Shown here one piece after another: positions 52,124 through 59,533 of a stretch of 64,000 nt of DNA. The notes below the pieces were generated by a model. That model did not search any database, was not told where the DNA came from, and saw only the letters and a program-made list of their open reading frames with translations. Numbering within the stretch: position 1 is the stretch's first letter; every line of letters begins with the position of its first letter. This DNA comes from a virus. The stretch is from the IMG/VR virus record IMGVR_UViG_3300035698_017721, positions 1-64,000 of that record; one strand, written 5' to 3'. Both the position numbers and the translations under genes were made by a program.

Positions 52124-52417
52124 ATGAAATTGAAACGATTTTCAGACTACGGTCAAAGTAGTCAACATACAATAAAACCAATCGTAGAAGACGCATTGGA
52201 TGACTTCGAACCTGGTGAAGATGACGAGGATATTGAAGAGGTTAAAGTACAACCTAATGAATGGTCAGAGCGCGAAATTGAAAATCCTGAACCACAAGAT
52301 CCATGTTCAGAATATATCACCAACAAGATTGGTCGACTAACCGAAGAAGGATACGATGATGTTCAAGCAAAGAATATTGCTGAACGTATGGCCAAGCGAA
52401 GAGGCTTCAAAATATAA
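52124..52417 (+). CDS. tagged small acidic protein 1 (97 aa)
   Basis: MKLKRFSDYGQSSQHTIKP then a strongly acidic segment (DFEPGEDDEDIEEVKV). First of four tandem genes that share the MK-x-K/L-x-F N-terminus. Possibly a virion-packaged or proteolytically matured protein; function unknown. Confidence 0.6.
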   Translation: MKLKRFSDYGQSSQHTIKPIVEDALDDFEPGEDDEDIEEVKVQPNEWSEREIENPEPQDPCSEYITNKIGRLTEEGYDDVQAKNIAERMAKRRGFKI

Positions 52418-52427
52418 AGAATACACA

Positions 52428-52685
52428 ATGAAATTAAAACGATTTAACAACCTCAATGAAGGTGAAGGAGGATTCGGTATAGGTGACGATGGATGGGACG
52501 AGGATGACTTGTCAGATCTTATTGAATTAGCAGCTGAAGTTCAAGGCATGCATTATGAACTTACAAATAGTGTGAGAGATTCTGGTGGCGTTTCTGGAGA
52601 TACTATAGAGGATCTTGCATCCGATTTAGAAGATTATGCCGAACGTTTTATGTATATTGTAAATGAATTAAGAGAGCGATCATGA
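52428..52685 (+). CDS. tagged small acidic protein 2 (85 aa)
   Basis: ATG 52428 gives MKLKRFNNLNEGEGGFG; a longer frame from 52356 overlaps the previous gene and has no tag. Acidic and Gly-rich, ends in a helix (RFMYIVNELRERS). Tandem with protein 1. Confidence 0.6.
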   Translation: MKLKRFNNLNEGEGGFGIGDDGWDEDDLSDLIELAAEVQGMHYELTNSVRDSGGVSGDTIEDLASDLEDYAERFMYIVNELRERS

Positions 52686-53038
52686 AACTAAAAAGATTCA
52701 AAGACATCAACGAGGAACAAACTTACGTTGAAAAGTATAAGCCGAAACCAATGAAAGACTGGGATGGTAAATCTGCAGATATTCCGATGGGTAAAGTCGG
52801 GAAATTTGAGTTGATTTATCAAATTTACAGTGATGTAATGTGGGGTAACGGTATTCAAGGTTCAATTAGAACGATTCCAACTAATTATTATGTTGCTTCT
52901 GTAGATGTAGATGGTTCATTAGAATGGGAAGACATGGAAGGTCAGACTAAAGACCTACGTACTAATCATAAAGATGAAATCACAGCATTATATGATAAGG
53001 TCAAGAAAACACCACAATCTGATTCAGCAGGAATATGA
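52682..53038 (+). CDS. tagged small protein 3 (118 aa)
   Basis: MKLKRFKDINEEQTYVEKY, then an alpha/beta domain. Overlaps neighbours by 4 nt. The N-terminus nearly duplicates those of proteins 1 and 2. Confidence 0.6.
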   Translation: MKLKRFKDINEEQTYVEKYKPKPMKDWDGKSADIPMGKVGKFELIYQIYSDVMWGNGIQGSIRTIPTNYYVASVDVDGSLEWEDMEGQTKDLRTNHKDEITALYDKVKKTPQSDSAGI

Positions 53039-53381
53039 AACACTTACAACTATTCGAAAATTACGGCATGATTGAAAAACTAGCCACAACGGTCAATCCT
53101 TTGCTGTGGGTGATGAAGAAGATCTAAAACCTATTTATAGGAATATAGATACAACTCATGTACGTGTAGTAGGTGATGATAGTGATGCTATCCTAGCAAA
53201 AATTCAACAAGCACTTGAGGCTAAGGAAAACCTTATAATCGGAGATGCTGAAAATTTAGATGACCATCCTGAAGTAATGCAAACTGTAAAAGCTGCTCTT
53301 GATGCCAAAGAAACTTTGATCATTTTGGTAGGCTTGAAATTGAATCAAGCGATTAAAGACAGAGTTTATGTCATTGAATAA
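53035..53381 (+). CDS. tagged small protein 4, apparent -1 frame break (about 115 aa)
   Basis: ATG 53035 (ATGA overlap) gives MKHLQLFENYGMIEK and soon leaves the frame. A second frame continues as TSHNGQSFAVGDEEDLKPIY to TAA at 53381. They join if the A5 run at 53079 were A6 or slipped by -1. The body has IIGDAENLDDHPEVMQTVKA. It carries the same N-terminal tag as neighbouring genes, supporting a single gene. Confidence 0.5.
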
Positions 53382-53391
53382 AACAGAAATA

Positions 53392-53496
53392 ATGAATTTA
53401 GGTCAGATAAAAGATGACGTTGCTGCTTTAGCACCTGATGATTATAATGAAGTTATTGATGCTATTATTGGATTATTGGAAGAATCCAAAGATTAA
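53392..53496 (+). CDS. small acidic protein (34 aa)
   Basis: MNLGQIKDDVAALAPDDYNE and a helix ending LLEESKD; ATG 53392 to TAA 53496, just after the tagged gene. Highly acidic. Confidence 0.45.
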   Translation: MNLGQIKDDVAALAPDDYNEVIDAIIGLLEESKD

Positions 53497-53521
53497 ATAG
53501 TACCAGTATCAAAAGTATTAC

Positions 53522-53529
53522 TATCTTTG
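53522..53529 (+). promoter_or_regulatory. Bacteroidota-type -7 promoter element
   Basis: TATCTTTG exact match to the TAnnTTTG class, 46 nt before a short open frame. Confidence 0.6.
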
Positions 53530-53553
53530 TACGGTAGAAACGAAACAAACGTT

Positions 53554-53561
53554 GATATATA
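53554..53561 (+). promoter_or_regulatory. GATATATA motif (putative late promoter)
   Basis: Follows the -7 element by 25 nt, so both promoter classes may serve this locus. Confidence 0.45.
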
Positions 53562-53574
53562 GAATAAGAATAAC

Positions 53575-53649
53575 ATGAGAATCGAGATCAACATACATGG
53601 AAACCATTGGCATCAGGCAACTGAAAGCTCGTGTAATCCTGTACTCTGA
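53575..53649 (+). CDS. possible short leader peptide (24 aa)
   Basis: MRIEINIHGNHWHQATESSC ... ending before a terminator hairpin. Three His codons in seven (IHGNHWH). Promoter, short frame and terminator resemble an attenuator, but antiterminator pairing was not established. Confidence 0.3.
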   Translation: MRIEINIHGNHWHQATESSCNPVL

Positions 53650-53666
53650 TTTAGAATTTCAAAATA

Positions 53667-53705
53667 AGAGAAAGGCCCGAGCATTAAATTGTTCGGGCCT
53701 TTCTC
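53667..53705. terminator. intrinsic terminator
   Basis: AGAAAGGCCCGA / TCGGGCCTTTCT stem, strong in both directions. Confidence 0.8.
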
Positions 53706-53711
53706 GTTTAT

Positions 53712-53785
53712 GCACTATAGACCATCTGGCGAGTGGTAATGGCTTCCAAACCCATTAGCTGCGGGTTCAAATCCTGCATGGTGCC
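53712..53785 (+). tRNA. tRNA-Trp (CCA) with a mismatched anticodon stem
   Basis: Acceptor GCACTAT / ATGGTGC; T-arm GCGGG-TTCAAAT-CCTGC. The best fit for a 17-nt anticodon arm is ATGGC-TTCCAAA-CCCAT, giving CCA with a C-C pair next to the loop. A Gly (UCC) reading needs a bulge. Confidence 0.6.
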
Positions 53786-53786
53786 C

Positions 53787-53812
53787 AAGGTTGATAGACC
53801 TTAAAACTATCA
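53787..53812 (+). other. compact H-type pseudoknot between two tRNA genes
   Basis: AAGGT (53787-53791) pairs with ACCTT (53798-53802). The intervening TGATAG (53792-53797) pairs with CTATCA (53807-53812) across AAAA. Zero-length connecting loops make it tight; it could be a tRNA-processing signal or a spacer hairpin pair. Confidence 0.45.
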
Positions 53813-53815
53813 AAC

Positions 53816-53889
53816 GCGTTCGTAGCTCAGTTGATTAGAGCACTGCTCTCCAAAAGCAGGTGTCGCAGGTTTGAGTCCTGCCGGGCGTG
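53816..53889 (+). tRNA. tRNA-Trp (CCA)
   Basis: Acceptor GCGTTCG / CGGGCGT with wobble pairs; anticodon arm CTGCT-CTCCAAA-AGCAG; T-arm GCAGG-TTTGAGT-CCTGC. Second CCA tRNA in this cluster. Confidence 0.8.
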
Positions 53890-53914
53890 CCGCAGCTTTT
53901 TCGTACCTGAGTTA

Positions 53915-53922
53915 GATATATA
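53915..53922 (+). promoter_or_regulatory. GATATATA motif (putative late promoter)
   Basis: Upstream of the GIY-YIG gene at 53946. Confidence 0.5.
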
Positions 53923-53945
53923 CTTTAAATCTAACCAAGTATGGA

Positions 53946-54824
53946 ATGCCAAGAAAGGAAAAAGAGTACCACGTCATTTATAAAACGACGTGTAAATTGA
54001 ACGGGAAGTATTATGTAGGAATGCATTCTACGGATGATTTGAAGGACGGATATTTAGGATCTGGAACATATCTTAGAAAATCTATACGGAAGCATGGAAA
54101 AGAGAATTTCGAATATGAAATTTTAGGGTTCTTTGAAAATAGAAAAGCGTTAATTGATCGTGAGATTGAATTAGTTAATGAAGATCTGATACAAGATTCA
54201 ATGTGTATGAATCTTAAACCGGGAGGTAAAGGTGGTTTAGGCGGTATGAAAACAGTTAGAGACAAAAATGGTTTTTGCTTTAATGTATTCAAAGATGATC
54301 CACGTTTAAAAACGGGTGAGGTTGTCAGTGTAATGAAAGGATTGATTATTGTAGTTGATGAATTCGGTAAAAAACATGCGGTTAAAAAAACAGATGCACG
54401 ATATTTATCCGGCGATTTAGTATCTCCATTAAAAGGTAAATTGATGGCAAGAGATAAAAATGGTAAAGTTAGCATATTATCAACAGATGATCTTCGTTTA
54501 AAAACCGGTGAATTTGTACAGCAAACAACAGGATTTGTGACGGTTAAAGATAAAAAAGGAAAAATATTACATGTGTCTATTAACGATAAGAGATATTTGT
54601 CCGGTGAATTAGTAAGTATATGGAAAGATCGTAAACATTCAGAAGAGACAAAGAAAAAAATAGGATTAAAGAATTCAATAGCTCAACAAGGTAATAAGAA
54701 TTCGCAATTTGGTAAGATTTGGATCTATAATGTTGAGGAACAAAGGTCAAAGAAAATATCATCGGATGAATTAAGGGAACATTTGGATCTTGATTGGATA
54801 AAAGGTAGAAAAATAAACTTTTGA
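53946..54824 (+). CDS. GIY-YIG homing endonuclease with four tandem C-terminal repeats
   Basis: YHVIYKTTCKLNGKYYVGMH is the GIY...YIG start; GSGTYLRKSIRKHG supplies the Arg and Glu side. After it come four ~30-residue repeats with the pattern V-x-DKNG ... D-x-RL-x-(T/S)GE-(L/V)VS (for example DKNGFCFNV, DEFGKKHAV, DKNGKVSIL, DKKGKILHV). A NUMOD3-like end (GKIWIYNVEEQRSKK) follows. It lies in the tRNA cluster. Confidence 0.85.
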   Translation: MPRKEKEYHVIYKTTCKLNGKYYVGMHSTDDLKDGYLGSGTYLRKSIRKHGKENFEYEILGFFENRKALIDREIELVNEDLIQDSMCMNLKPGGKGGLGGMKTVRDKNGFCFNVFKDDPRLKTGEVVSVMKGLIIVVDEFGKKHAVKKTDARYLSGDLVSPLKGKLMARDKNGKVSILSTDDLRLKTGEFVQQTTGFVTVKDKKGKILHVSINDKRYLSGELVSIWKDRKHSEETKKKIGLKNSIAQQGNKNSQFGKIWIYNVEEQRSKKISSDELREHLDLDWIKGRKINF

Positions 54825-54882
54825 TTTCGAAACTTTTTGTGATATGTATGATACATAGTGTATAAACATAACAATACACAAA

Positions 54883-55101
54883 ATGGAATTATCAGAAGTA
54901 AACAGTAATGCAACAATAGACGTAGAATCTTTAGATGGGTGGGAAGATGGAGAAATATCTATTAAGTCAACAAGGAAATTGCGAAGTTTTCTTGAAACAT
55001 ATTTAGGAAATAGCCAGTTGAAATTGGATAACATATCTGTCAAATCACTAGGTAGATATGGTAATTTTCAGAGTTTTTGTGATTGTAGTGATGATTTTTA
55101 A
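54883..55101 (+). CDS. hypothetical protein (72 aa)
   Basis: Acidic small protein (ATIDVESLDGWEDGEIS) ending CDCSDDF. Immediately precedes tRNA-His 1. No motif. Confidence 0.55.
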   Translation: MELSEVNSNATIDVESLDGWEDGEISIKSTRKLRSFLETYLGNSQLKLDNISVKSLGRYGNFQSFCDCSDDF

Positions 55102-55104
55102 TAT

Positions 55105-55179
55105 GGTGGTTGTAGTTCAGTTGGTTAGAACGCCTGGTTGTGGTCCAGGAGGTCGTCGGTTCGAGCCCGATTTTCCACC
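55105..55179 (+). tRNA. tRNA-His (GUG), copy 1
   Basis: Begins with an extra 5-prime G as in tRNA-His; anticodon arm CCTGG-TTGTGGT-CCAGG, anticodon GUG. Acceptor GTGGTTG / TTTCCAC has two T-T mismatches, so it is poorly paired. Confidence 0.8.
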
Positions 55180-55181
55180 CA

Positions 55182-55260
55182 AAAGACGAACGGTCTAATT
55201 CTTAAGTAGCGGCGAGCGAATAAGAATGTGACACGAATTCAGCAAGTCTTACAAACCGTT
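55182..55260 (+). ncRNA. 23S-rRNA-like hairpin RNA between the tRNA-His genes
   Basis: A perfect 7-bp stem ATTCTTA (55198-55204) / TAAGAAT (55221-55227) closes exactly the loop AGTAGCGGCGAGCGAA. That loop is identical to a conserved hairpin loop in domain I of bacterial 23S rRNA. The upstream AAAAGA and ATTC also keep the E. coli order and spacing from memory. AAGAC / GTCTT and AACGGT / ACCGTT around it could form an H-type pseudoknot. No gene is present. Confidence 0.55.
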
Positions 55261-55299
55261 TCAGATCGTACGATTTTCGGAGCGTGAATGGCTATTTAT

Positions 55300-55378
55300 G
55301 GTGCATGTAGCTTAGTTGGTCTAAAGCGCTAGTTTGTGGAACTAGAGATCGTGGGTTCGAGACCCATCTTGCACACCA
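55300..55378 (+). tRNA. tRNA-His (GUG), copy 2
   Basis: 5-prime extra G, acceptor GTGCATG / CTTGCAC (one T-T), anticodon arm CTAGT-TTGTGGA-ACTAG, T-arm GTGGG-TTCGAGA-CCCAT, CCA encoded. Independent of copy 1. Confidence 0.85.
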
Positions 55379-55390
55379 AAATAAAAGGTT

Positions 55391-55864
55391 ATGGAAATTG
55401 AAATTGTTGAAGAAGAATCTTACGAAGGTGAAATTGCTCGATTAAGGTTTGAGGAACGCCGAGAGGATTTCCTTAAGAATGGTAATGATTTTGTAAGGAA
55501 TGCGTCAATTTATGATGATGCTTTATCATATACATATGGTTTAGCAGAGGAACATTCGGAAACCGTTGGTATTCCTGTTCTTCGTTTAGCACGCCTAATG
55601 GCTTTAGTAGTCATGCGATCTAAACTTGGAATGGATATTGTAGATCTGAATTTACCACCAACCTTTAATTCCACAAGGGTTGTTAAGAAAAATACTGGTC
55701 GTATTGCTCCAACTGTTGCGATTCTTGACAAGCTGGAGAAGGTTGCATATTTGATCAACACATCAGATGAAGTGTTTTACTTCAGTAGTGTGAAAGGATA
55801 TAAAGATTTTAGAAGGGTATATGCTCCCCTCGTTAAAGAAGCATATTGTAAATATAAAGACTGA
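55391..55864 (+). CDS. hypothetical protein (157 aa)
   Basis: Soluble alpha-helical protein starting MEIEIVEEESYEGEIARLRF. Directly precedes the HisRS-like gene, with 5 nt between, so probably co-transcribed. Function unknown. Confidence 0.6.
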   Translation: MEIEIVEEESYEGEIARLRFEERREDFLKNGNDFVRNASIYDDALSYTYGLAEEHSETVGIPVLRLARLMALVVMRSKLGMDIVDLNLPPTFNSTRVVKKNTGRIAPTVAILDKLEKVAYLINTSDEVFYFSSVKGYKDFRRVYAPLVKEAYCKYKD

Positions 55865-55869
55865 AAGTC

Positions 55870-56491
55870 ATGGTTAGAGGAACAAGAGTACTTATTGGAA
55901 ACGAGGCTATAAACTACGTTAAGGCGATAGATTCGATACGCTCATGTCTTCATCGCAGCAGGCTATCAAGAAATCATTTTACCTAATCTGTGGGAACAGA
56001 AGACGTTCACAGATAAGGCTGGTCCAGAGATCCTGGGTCAGATGTATACATTCAATGATAAGAAGGGTCGGGAGATCTGTTTATTGCCAGAGGCTACGGC
56101 CGTTGTCCAAGAGCTATTCAAAACTCAATGGCAGAATGCAATGAAGAAACCGGTCCGAGTGTTCTACACTCAGAAATGTTATAGGTACGAAAGGCCACAG
56201 AAAGGACGATACAGGGAATTTACCCAGATCGGATTGGAAAGGCTCGGAGGCACTGATGGCAAGGAAGAGGTAATAGGACTCCTTAGAAGCTGTCTAAACA
56301 GCTTTAATATTGATTATAAGCTCAACGATACGGTCAAACGTGGTCTAGACTATTATGTCGAAGACGGGTTTGAAGTAGAGGTGGAATCCCTTGGTGCACA
56401 AAAGCAGATCGCCGGTGGTGGTCGTTACGATTGTGGAATTGGGTGGGCCATCGGTTTGGATCGGATTTTACTTCTACTTAATCAAAAATAA
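55870..56491 (+). CDS. compact histidyl-tRNA-synthetase-like protein, apparent +1 frame break
   Basis: Class II aaRS core. ATG 55870 gives MVRGTRVLIGNEAINYVKA; the frame then shifts by one base near 55939 (ATACGCTC), continuing VFIAAGYQEIILPNLWEQ. Motif 2 is FYTQKCYRYERPQKGRYREF, the His-binding RGLDYY, AGGGRYD and motif 3 GWAIGLDRILLL follow. About 206 residues in total, roughly half the usual 420. The insertion domain and C-terminal anticodon-binding domain are missing. Two tRNA-His genes lie just upstream. It may charge a phage tRNA, act as a HisZ-like paralogue, or be decaying. Confidence 0.65.
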
Positions 56492-56535
56492 ATCAATATT
56501 TCTGGTCTATTAAGCCCAATAGCAAATTGTTTTTA

Positions 56536-56544
56536 GATATATAA
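56536..56544 (+). promoter_or_regulatory. GATATATAA motif (putative late promoter)
   Basis: 10 nt before the GIY-YIG gene at 56555. Confidence 0.5.
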
Positions 56545-56554
56545 AATAAAAACA

Positions 56555-57250
56555 ATGGAAAGTGGAATATACAAAATAACAAATTTGCTAAACGGTAAAA
56601 TTTATATTGGAAGCACAAGTAATTTTGATTATCGAAAATATAGTCATGAAAACAAAGAAAATAACACCGTTATATCACGGGCCATTATTAAATATGGTTG
56701 GTCTAATTTTTCCTTTGATATATTAGAATATTGTAAACCAGAATTTCTTGCTGAAAGAGAAAATTATTATTTTGATTTATTACAACCATTTGTTGAAAAT
56801 AACGGATATAACATATTAAGAACTGCAACAAGTAATGGGTGGTTGGGTCATAAACACACTGAGGAATCTAAAAAGAAAATGTCAATTAGTCGTTTAGGCT
56901 TAATACCGTGGAACAAAGGTAAGAACGGGTTACAAAAAATGAGTAATGAAGAACGGATAGCAAGATCTAAAAAATATAAAGGAACCGGTAATCCCTTCTA
57001 TGGAAAAACTCATACAGAGGAAACAAAGAAAAAATTAAGTGAACATGCTAAAGTAAGAGATATGTCACATTGTAATAAAAAGGTTATACAAATTGACAAA
57101 AAAAATCTAAGCGAAATTAAAATTTGGGATAGTATTTCAGATGCCAGTGAAGAAATATTTGGTGATCGAAAACGTAGCAACATAACAGCAGCATGTAATG
57201 GCAGAGTAAAATCAGCCGGTGGATTCTATTGGTCGTACTTGGGCAATTAG
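56555..57250 (+). CDS. GIY-YIG homing endonuclease ending inside tRNA-Ile
   Basis: GIYKITNLLNGKIYIGSTSN, then AIIKYGWSNFSFDILEY with Arg and AERENYYFD Glu. NUMOD3 modules (GHKHTEESKKKM, GKTHTEETKKKL) and a NUMOD1-like end (SISDASEEIFGDRKRSN) follow. Its TAG stop (57248-57250) is part of the tRNA-Ile sequence. Confidence 0.9.
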   Translation: MESGIYKITNLLNGKIYIGSTSNFDYRKYSHENKENNTVISRAIIKYGWSNFSFDILEYCKPEFLAERENYYFDLLQPFVENNGYNILRTATSNGWLGHKHTEESKKKMSISRLGLIPWNKGKNGLQKMSNEERIARSKKYKGTGNPFYGKTHTEETKKKLSEHAKVRDMSHCNKKVIQIDKKNLSEIKIWDSISDASEEIFGDRKRSNITAACNGRVKSAGGFYWSYLGN

Positions 57251-57312
57251 TAGATGGGTTAGCACGCAAAGCTTATATCTTTGTAAATCAGGTTCAAGTC
57301 CTGGACTGCCTA
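57241..57312 (+). tRNA. tRNA-Ile (UAU)
   Basis: Acceptor GGGCAAT / ACTGCCT (one A-C mismatch); anticodon arm CAAAG-CTTATAT-CTTTG, anticodon UAU, decoding AUA. The 5-prime 10 nt overlap the endonuclease gene end. Confidence 0.7.
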
Positions 57313-57318
57313 CAAAAC

Positions 57319-57353
57319 AAAAAAGCGGAGTCCTTAATTGGATTCCGCTTTTT
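57319..57353. terminator. bidirectional terminator
   Basis: AAAAAGCGGAGTCC / GGATTCCGCTTTTT between the tRNA and the lipoprotein gene. Confidence 0.85.
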
Positions 57354-57642
57354 CATTTGATCTATTTTCTCGATCAAACTTTACGATCTGTCTTCTAAGA
57401 AGTTCCACCTCAAGTGCATCTTTGGTGAGATTTACTACATGTAAACCACCTTGTGAACTGCTACCATAAAATATACCATATACCATGCCATCAGCTCGTT
57501 TGGTATCATACAGAACACAATTGTCACCGCCTTGGTCTTCACAACTAACGTTGGCACTATAAGCTCCAACATCTCGAGGTTCAATTTTTACATCACAACT
57601 CATGATTGTGAACATTACGATAATCGCTATAAGTCTTTTCAT
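57334..57642 (-). CDS. small lipoprotein (102 aa)
   Basis: Signal MKRLIAIIVMFTIMSC with lipobox TIMSC, anchored by Cys16. The mature part has further Cys (VSCEDQGGDNC) that may form a disulfide; basic C-terminus. Own promoter, 4 nt before ATG. Could act in lysis or surface exclusion. Confidence 0.65.
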   Translation of the reverse strand: MKRLIAIIVMFTIMSCDVKIEPRDVGAYSANVSCEDQGGDNCVLYDTKRADGMVYGIFYGSSSQGGLHVVNLTKDALEVELLRRQIVKFDRENRSNEKAESN

Positions 57643-57646
57643 CGTA

Positions 57647-57654
57647 CAAAAGTA
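57647..57654 (-). promoter_or_regulatory. Bacteroidota-type promoter (TTG-N19-TACTTTTG)
   Basis: Exact TAnnTTTG on the minus strand, with TTG at the -33 side. Confidence 0.65.
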
Positions 57655-57662
57655 CGAATTTT

Positions 57663-58745
57663 TTAAATCACAACGTTATTCAAAGAGAAGCTCACATCTC
57701 CTAATACGGCTTCAGATTCATTATCGTTACTTGCTTCAAGATCTGCTGAAGCAATTCCAAACATTGCTATTTCATGATTGGGTACTATCTGTGGATCATT
57801 CCAGAAAACGCCTGCAACGTGAAAAGATGGGTAAAGATCAATATTGTGGTAATATGTCTTTGGTGAGCCAGTGGCAATGGTGAATTGACCAAGAACGTTT
57901 AGGTCTATTGCGTTGTCATATATCCAAATGTCTACTGGACCACCTACAAATGCACCGGTCCATACTAATTGAACCGGTATTCCTGGATTTAAAGCTTCTA
58001 TATCTTCGCATCTACCAAGGATTGTAGTTACACTCCATCCCTCAGCAACCTCAGTTGGTCCTGGTGGCAAAGTATTCTTATCCAGCCAAGGAATTTCTAC
58101 TATACCAATTTCATCTATTTCAATTTCCCATCCAGTTTCTATCCAGACAAAGCCCCCGAATCCGAATATCCACATATCAGGAATTCCATCTGTGTTAGTA
58201 TCGAAAAAGCCAAGTGCTAGTTCCGAAGGATTATATCCTTCTTGAGTTACAGTCATACAATAATATGGTAATACAGTAGCTCTACCACATGCTGTTGAAT
58301 GTATAGTTAGTGCTTCGACTACTCCTACATCTGACCATTCGGCAGAAATTAAGTCAGGCGATGTAAATGTTATTACATTGCCTCCTCCAAAATCTATTAT
58401 AAGATTCCAAAGTCCATCAATTTTATTAACGGTCATTGGAAACGAAAAATTTTCTAACTGGAATACTGGATTATTTTCTAAATCAGTTGTAATATATTCT
58501 AATCTGAATAGGAATTCTCCTCCGTCTGCATCGGGAAATGATAACCAGACATCTAAACCAGTTTCAAAATCACATCCCGCAAGAGCACTTGCATTTCCAC
58601 CACCTGGAGCACCTATTAGTTGCTTTGCTGCATACATCCTCATAGCCTCAAAGAGTTCTCTGTCTCGTTCAGCTTTTAACTTCTGCATTTTCTGAGCTTC
58701 GGATAAATGCTTGTTATCTGGTCTGTTTCTAAATTGATCGTTCAT
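57663..58745 (-). CDS. large beta-rich protein, possible virion or surface protein (360 aa)
   Basis: N-terminal charged helix (KLKAERDRELFEAMRMYAAK), then ~290 residues of beta strands rich in Asp, Thr, Pro and Trp (FETGLDVWLSFPDADGGEFL, PTEVAEGWSVTTILGRCEDI). No signal peptide. Such composition fits a virion decoration or adhesion protein, but no family was recognised. A late motif lies just before its start. Confidence 0.55.
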   Translation of the reverse strand: MNDQFRNRPDNKHLSEAQKMQKLKAERDRELFEAMRMYAAKQLIGAPGGGNASALAGCDFETGLDVWLSFPDADGGEFLFRLEYITTDLENNPVFQLENFSFPMTVNKIDGLWNLIIDFGGGNVITFTSPDLISAEWSDVGVVEALTIHSTACGRATVLPYYCMTVTQEGYNPSELALGFFDTNTDGIPDMWIFGFGGFVWIETGWEIEIDEIGIVEIPWLDKNTLPPGPTEVAEGWSVTTILGRCEDIEALNPGIPVQLVWTGAFVGGPVDIWIYDNAIDLNVLGQFTIATGSPKTYYHNIDLYPSFHVAGVFWNDPQIVPNHEIAMFGIASADLEASNDNESEAVLGDVSFSLNNVVI

Positions 58746-58748
58746 GCT

Positions 58749-58757
58749 TTATATATC
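58749..58757 (-). promoter_or_regulatory. GATATATAA motif (putative late promoter)
   Basis: On the minus strand, 3 nt upstream of ATG 58745. Confidence 0.5.
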
Positions 58758-58765
58758 CCTTACAT

Positions 58766-58791
58766 AAAAAAAAGGGACCTAAAAAGGTCCC
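58766..58791 (-). terminator. intrinsic terminator
   Basis: GGGACCT-TTTT-AGGTCCC followed by a long T run on the minus strand, after the 58801-59037 gene. Confidence 0.75.
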
Positions 58792-58800
58792 CTCTCAATT

Positions 58801-59037
58801 TTAAATGTCATAAAGTTTACCGTTCGTAAGAACGACATTCCTCATAATAGGTACTAATACCCATTTGTCAGGGAAATCTGCCAATCGACAAGATTCCTTT
58901 GCCAAGCGTAAGGCTTGGGCTTCAGCTTTCCACATTCTAACTTCATCAGTCGTAATAAATGTGGAGGGAGCGTGATAACCATTTACATGGATAACATCTA
59001 CTCGCCAGTAACGTAGTTTACGTTTCATTTGAACCAA
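58801..59037 (-). CDS. hypothetical protein (78 aa)
   Basis: Basic, helix-strand protein (MKRKLRYWRVDVIHVNGYH). Starts at ATG 59037 or, three codons later, 59028. No family recognised. Confidence 0.6.
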   Translation of the reverse strand: MVQMKRKLRYWRVDVIHVNGYHAPSTFITTDEVRMWKAEAQALRLAKESCRLADFPDKWVLVPIMRNVVLTNGKLYDI

Positions 59038-59088
59038 AGGCTCAAATAGGCGGTGATGTATTCTGCGGTAGTATTTTTATCATCATCG

Positions 59089-59096
59089 TATATATC
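59089..59096 (-). promoter_or_regulatory. GATATATA motif (putative late promoter)
   Basis: Minus strand, 51 nt upstream of ATG 59037. Confidence 0.4.
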
Positions 59097-59124
59097 TCAA
59101 ATGTAAACGTTAAATTCGATTATT

Positions 59125-59304
59125 ATGAAAGAGATTCTCCTATTACTTATTGAGTCCGGTGCTGAGTTCAATAAAAACAAAACACACAATGGTGATTTGT
59201 GGAAGATCGAAAATGTTAGAGACGGTGTTGACATTTATTGTTCTCTCGACGGAAAGTTTAAATACATGTGCCCATCTGAAAAACATTGGTCAAGAAAAAA
59301 ATAA
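59125..59304 (+). CDS. small hypothetical protein (59 aa)
   Basis: MKEILLLLIESGAEFNKNKT, then WKIENVRDGVDIYCSLDGKF; ATG 59125 to TAA 59304. Regular coding pattern, unknown function. Leads into the next gene with 4 nt between. Confidence 0.55.
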   Translation: MKEILLLLIESGAEFNKNKTHNGDLWKIENVRDGVDIYCSLDGKFKYMCPSEKHWSRKK

Positions 59305-59308
59305 TGAA

Positions 59309-59533
59309 ATGACTGTAATAAAATGTAAATCAGGAGTTGTCTTTTCGGCTTGTGTAACCAAGCATATTGATGCAAGATGGAAACTACAAGAGCTCTATTA
59401 TAAGGACCAAGGCTGTACTGTTGAAACACAAGAAAGCGTAACATTTGGCGATTGTAATTGTGAACATTGTAATACGTTAAATCACGAGTACGAAGAACTT
59501 ATTGAATCCGTAATAAAAGAATCATGGACGTAA
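59309..59533 (+). CDS. small Cys-rich protein (74 aa)
   Basis: MTVIKCKSGVVFSACVTKHI and a C-terminal DCNCEHCNTLNHEYEEL, suggesting a metal site. Start 59309 chosen over more upstream ATGs, which fall inside the previous gene. Overlaps the next start. Confidence 0.55.
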   Translation: MTVIKCKSGVVFSACVTKHIDARWKLQELYYKDQGCTVETQESVTFGDCNCEHCNTLNHEYEELIESVIKESWT

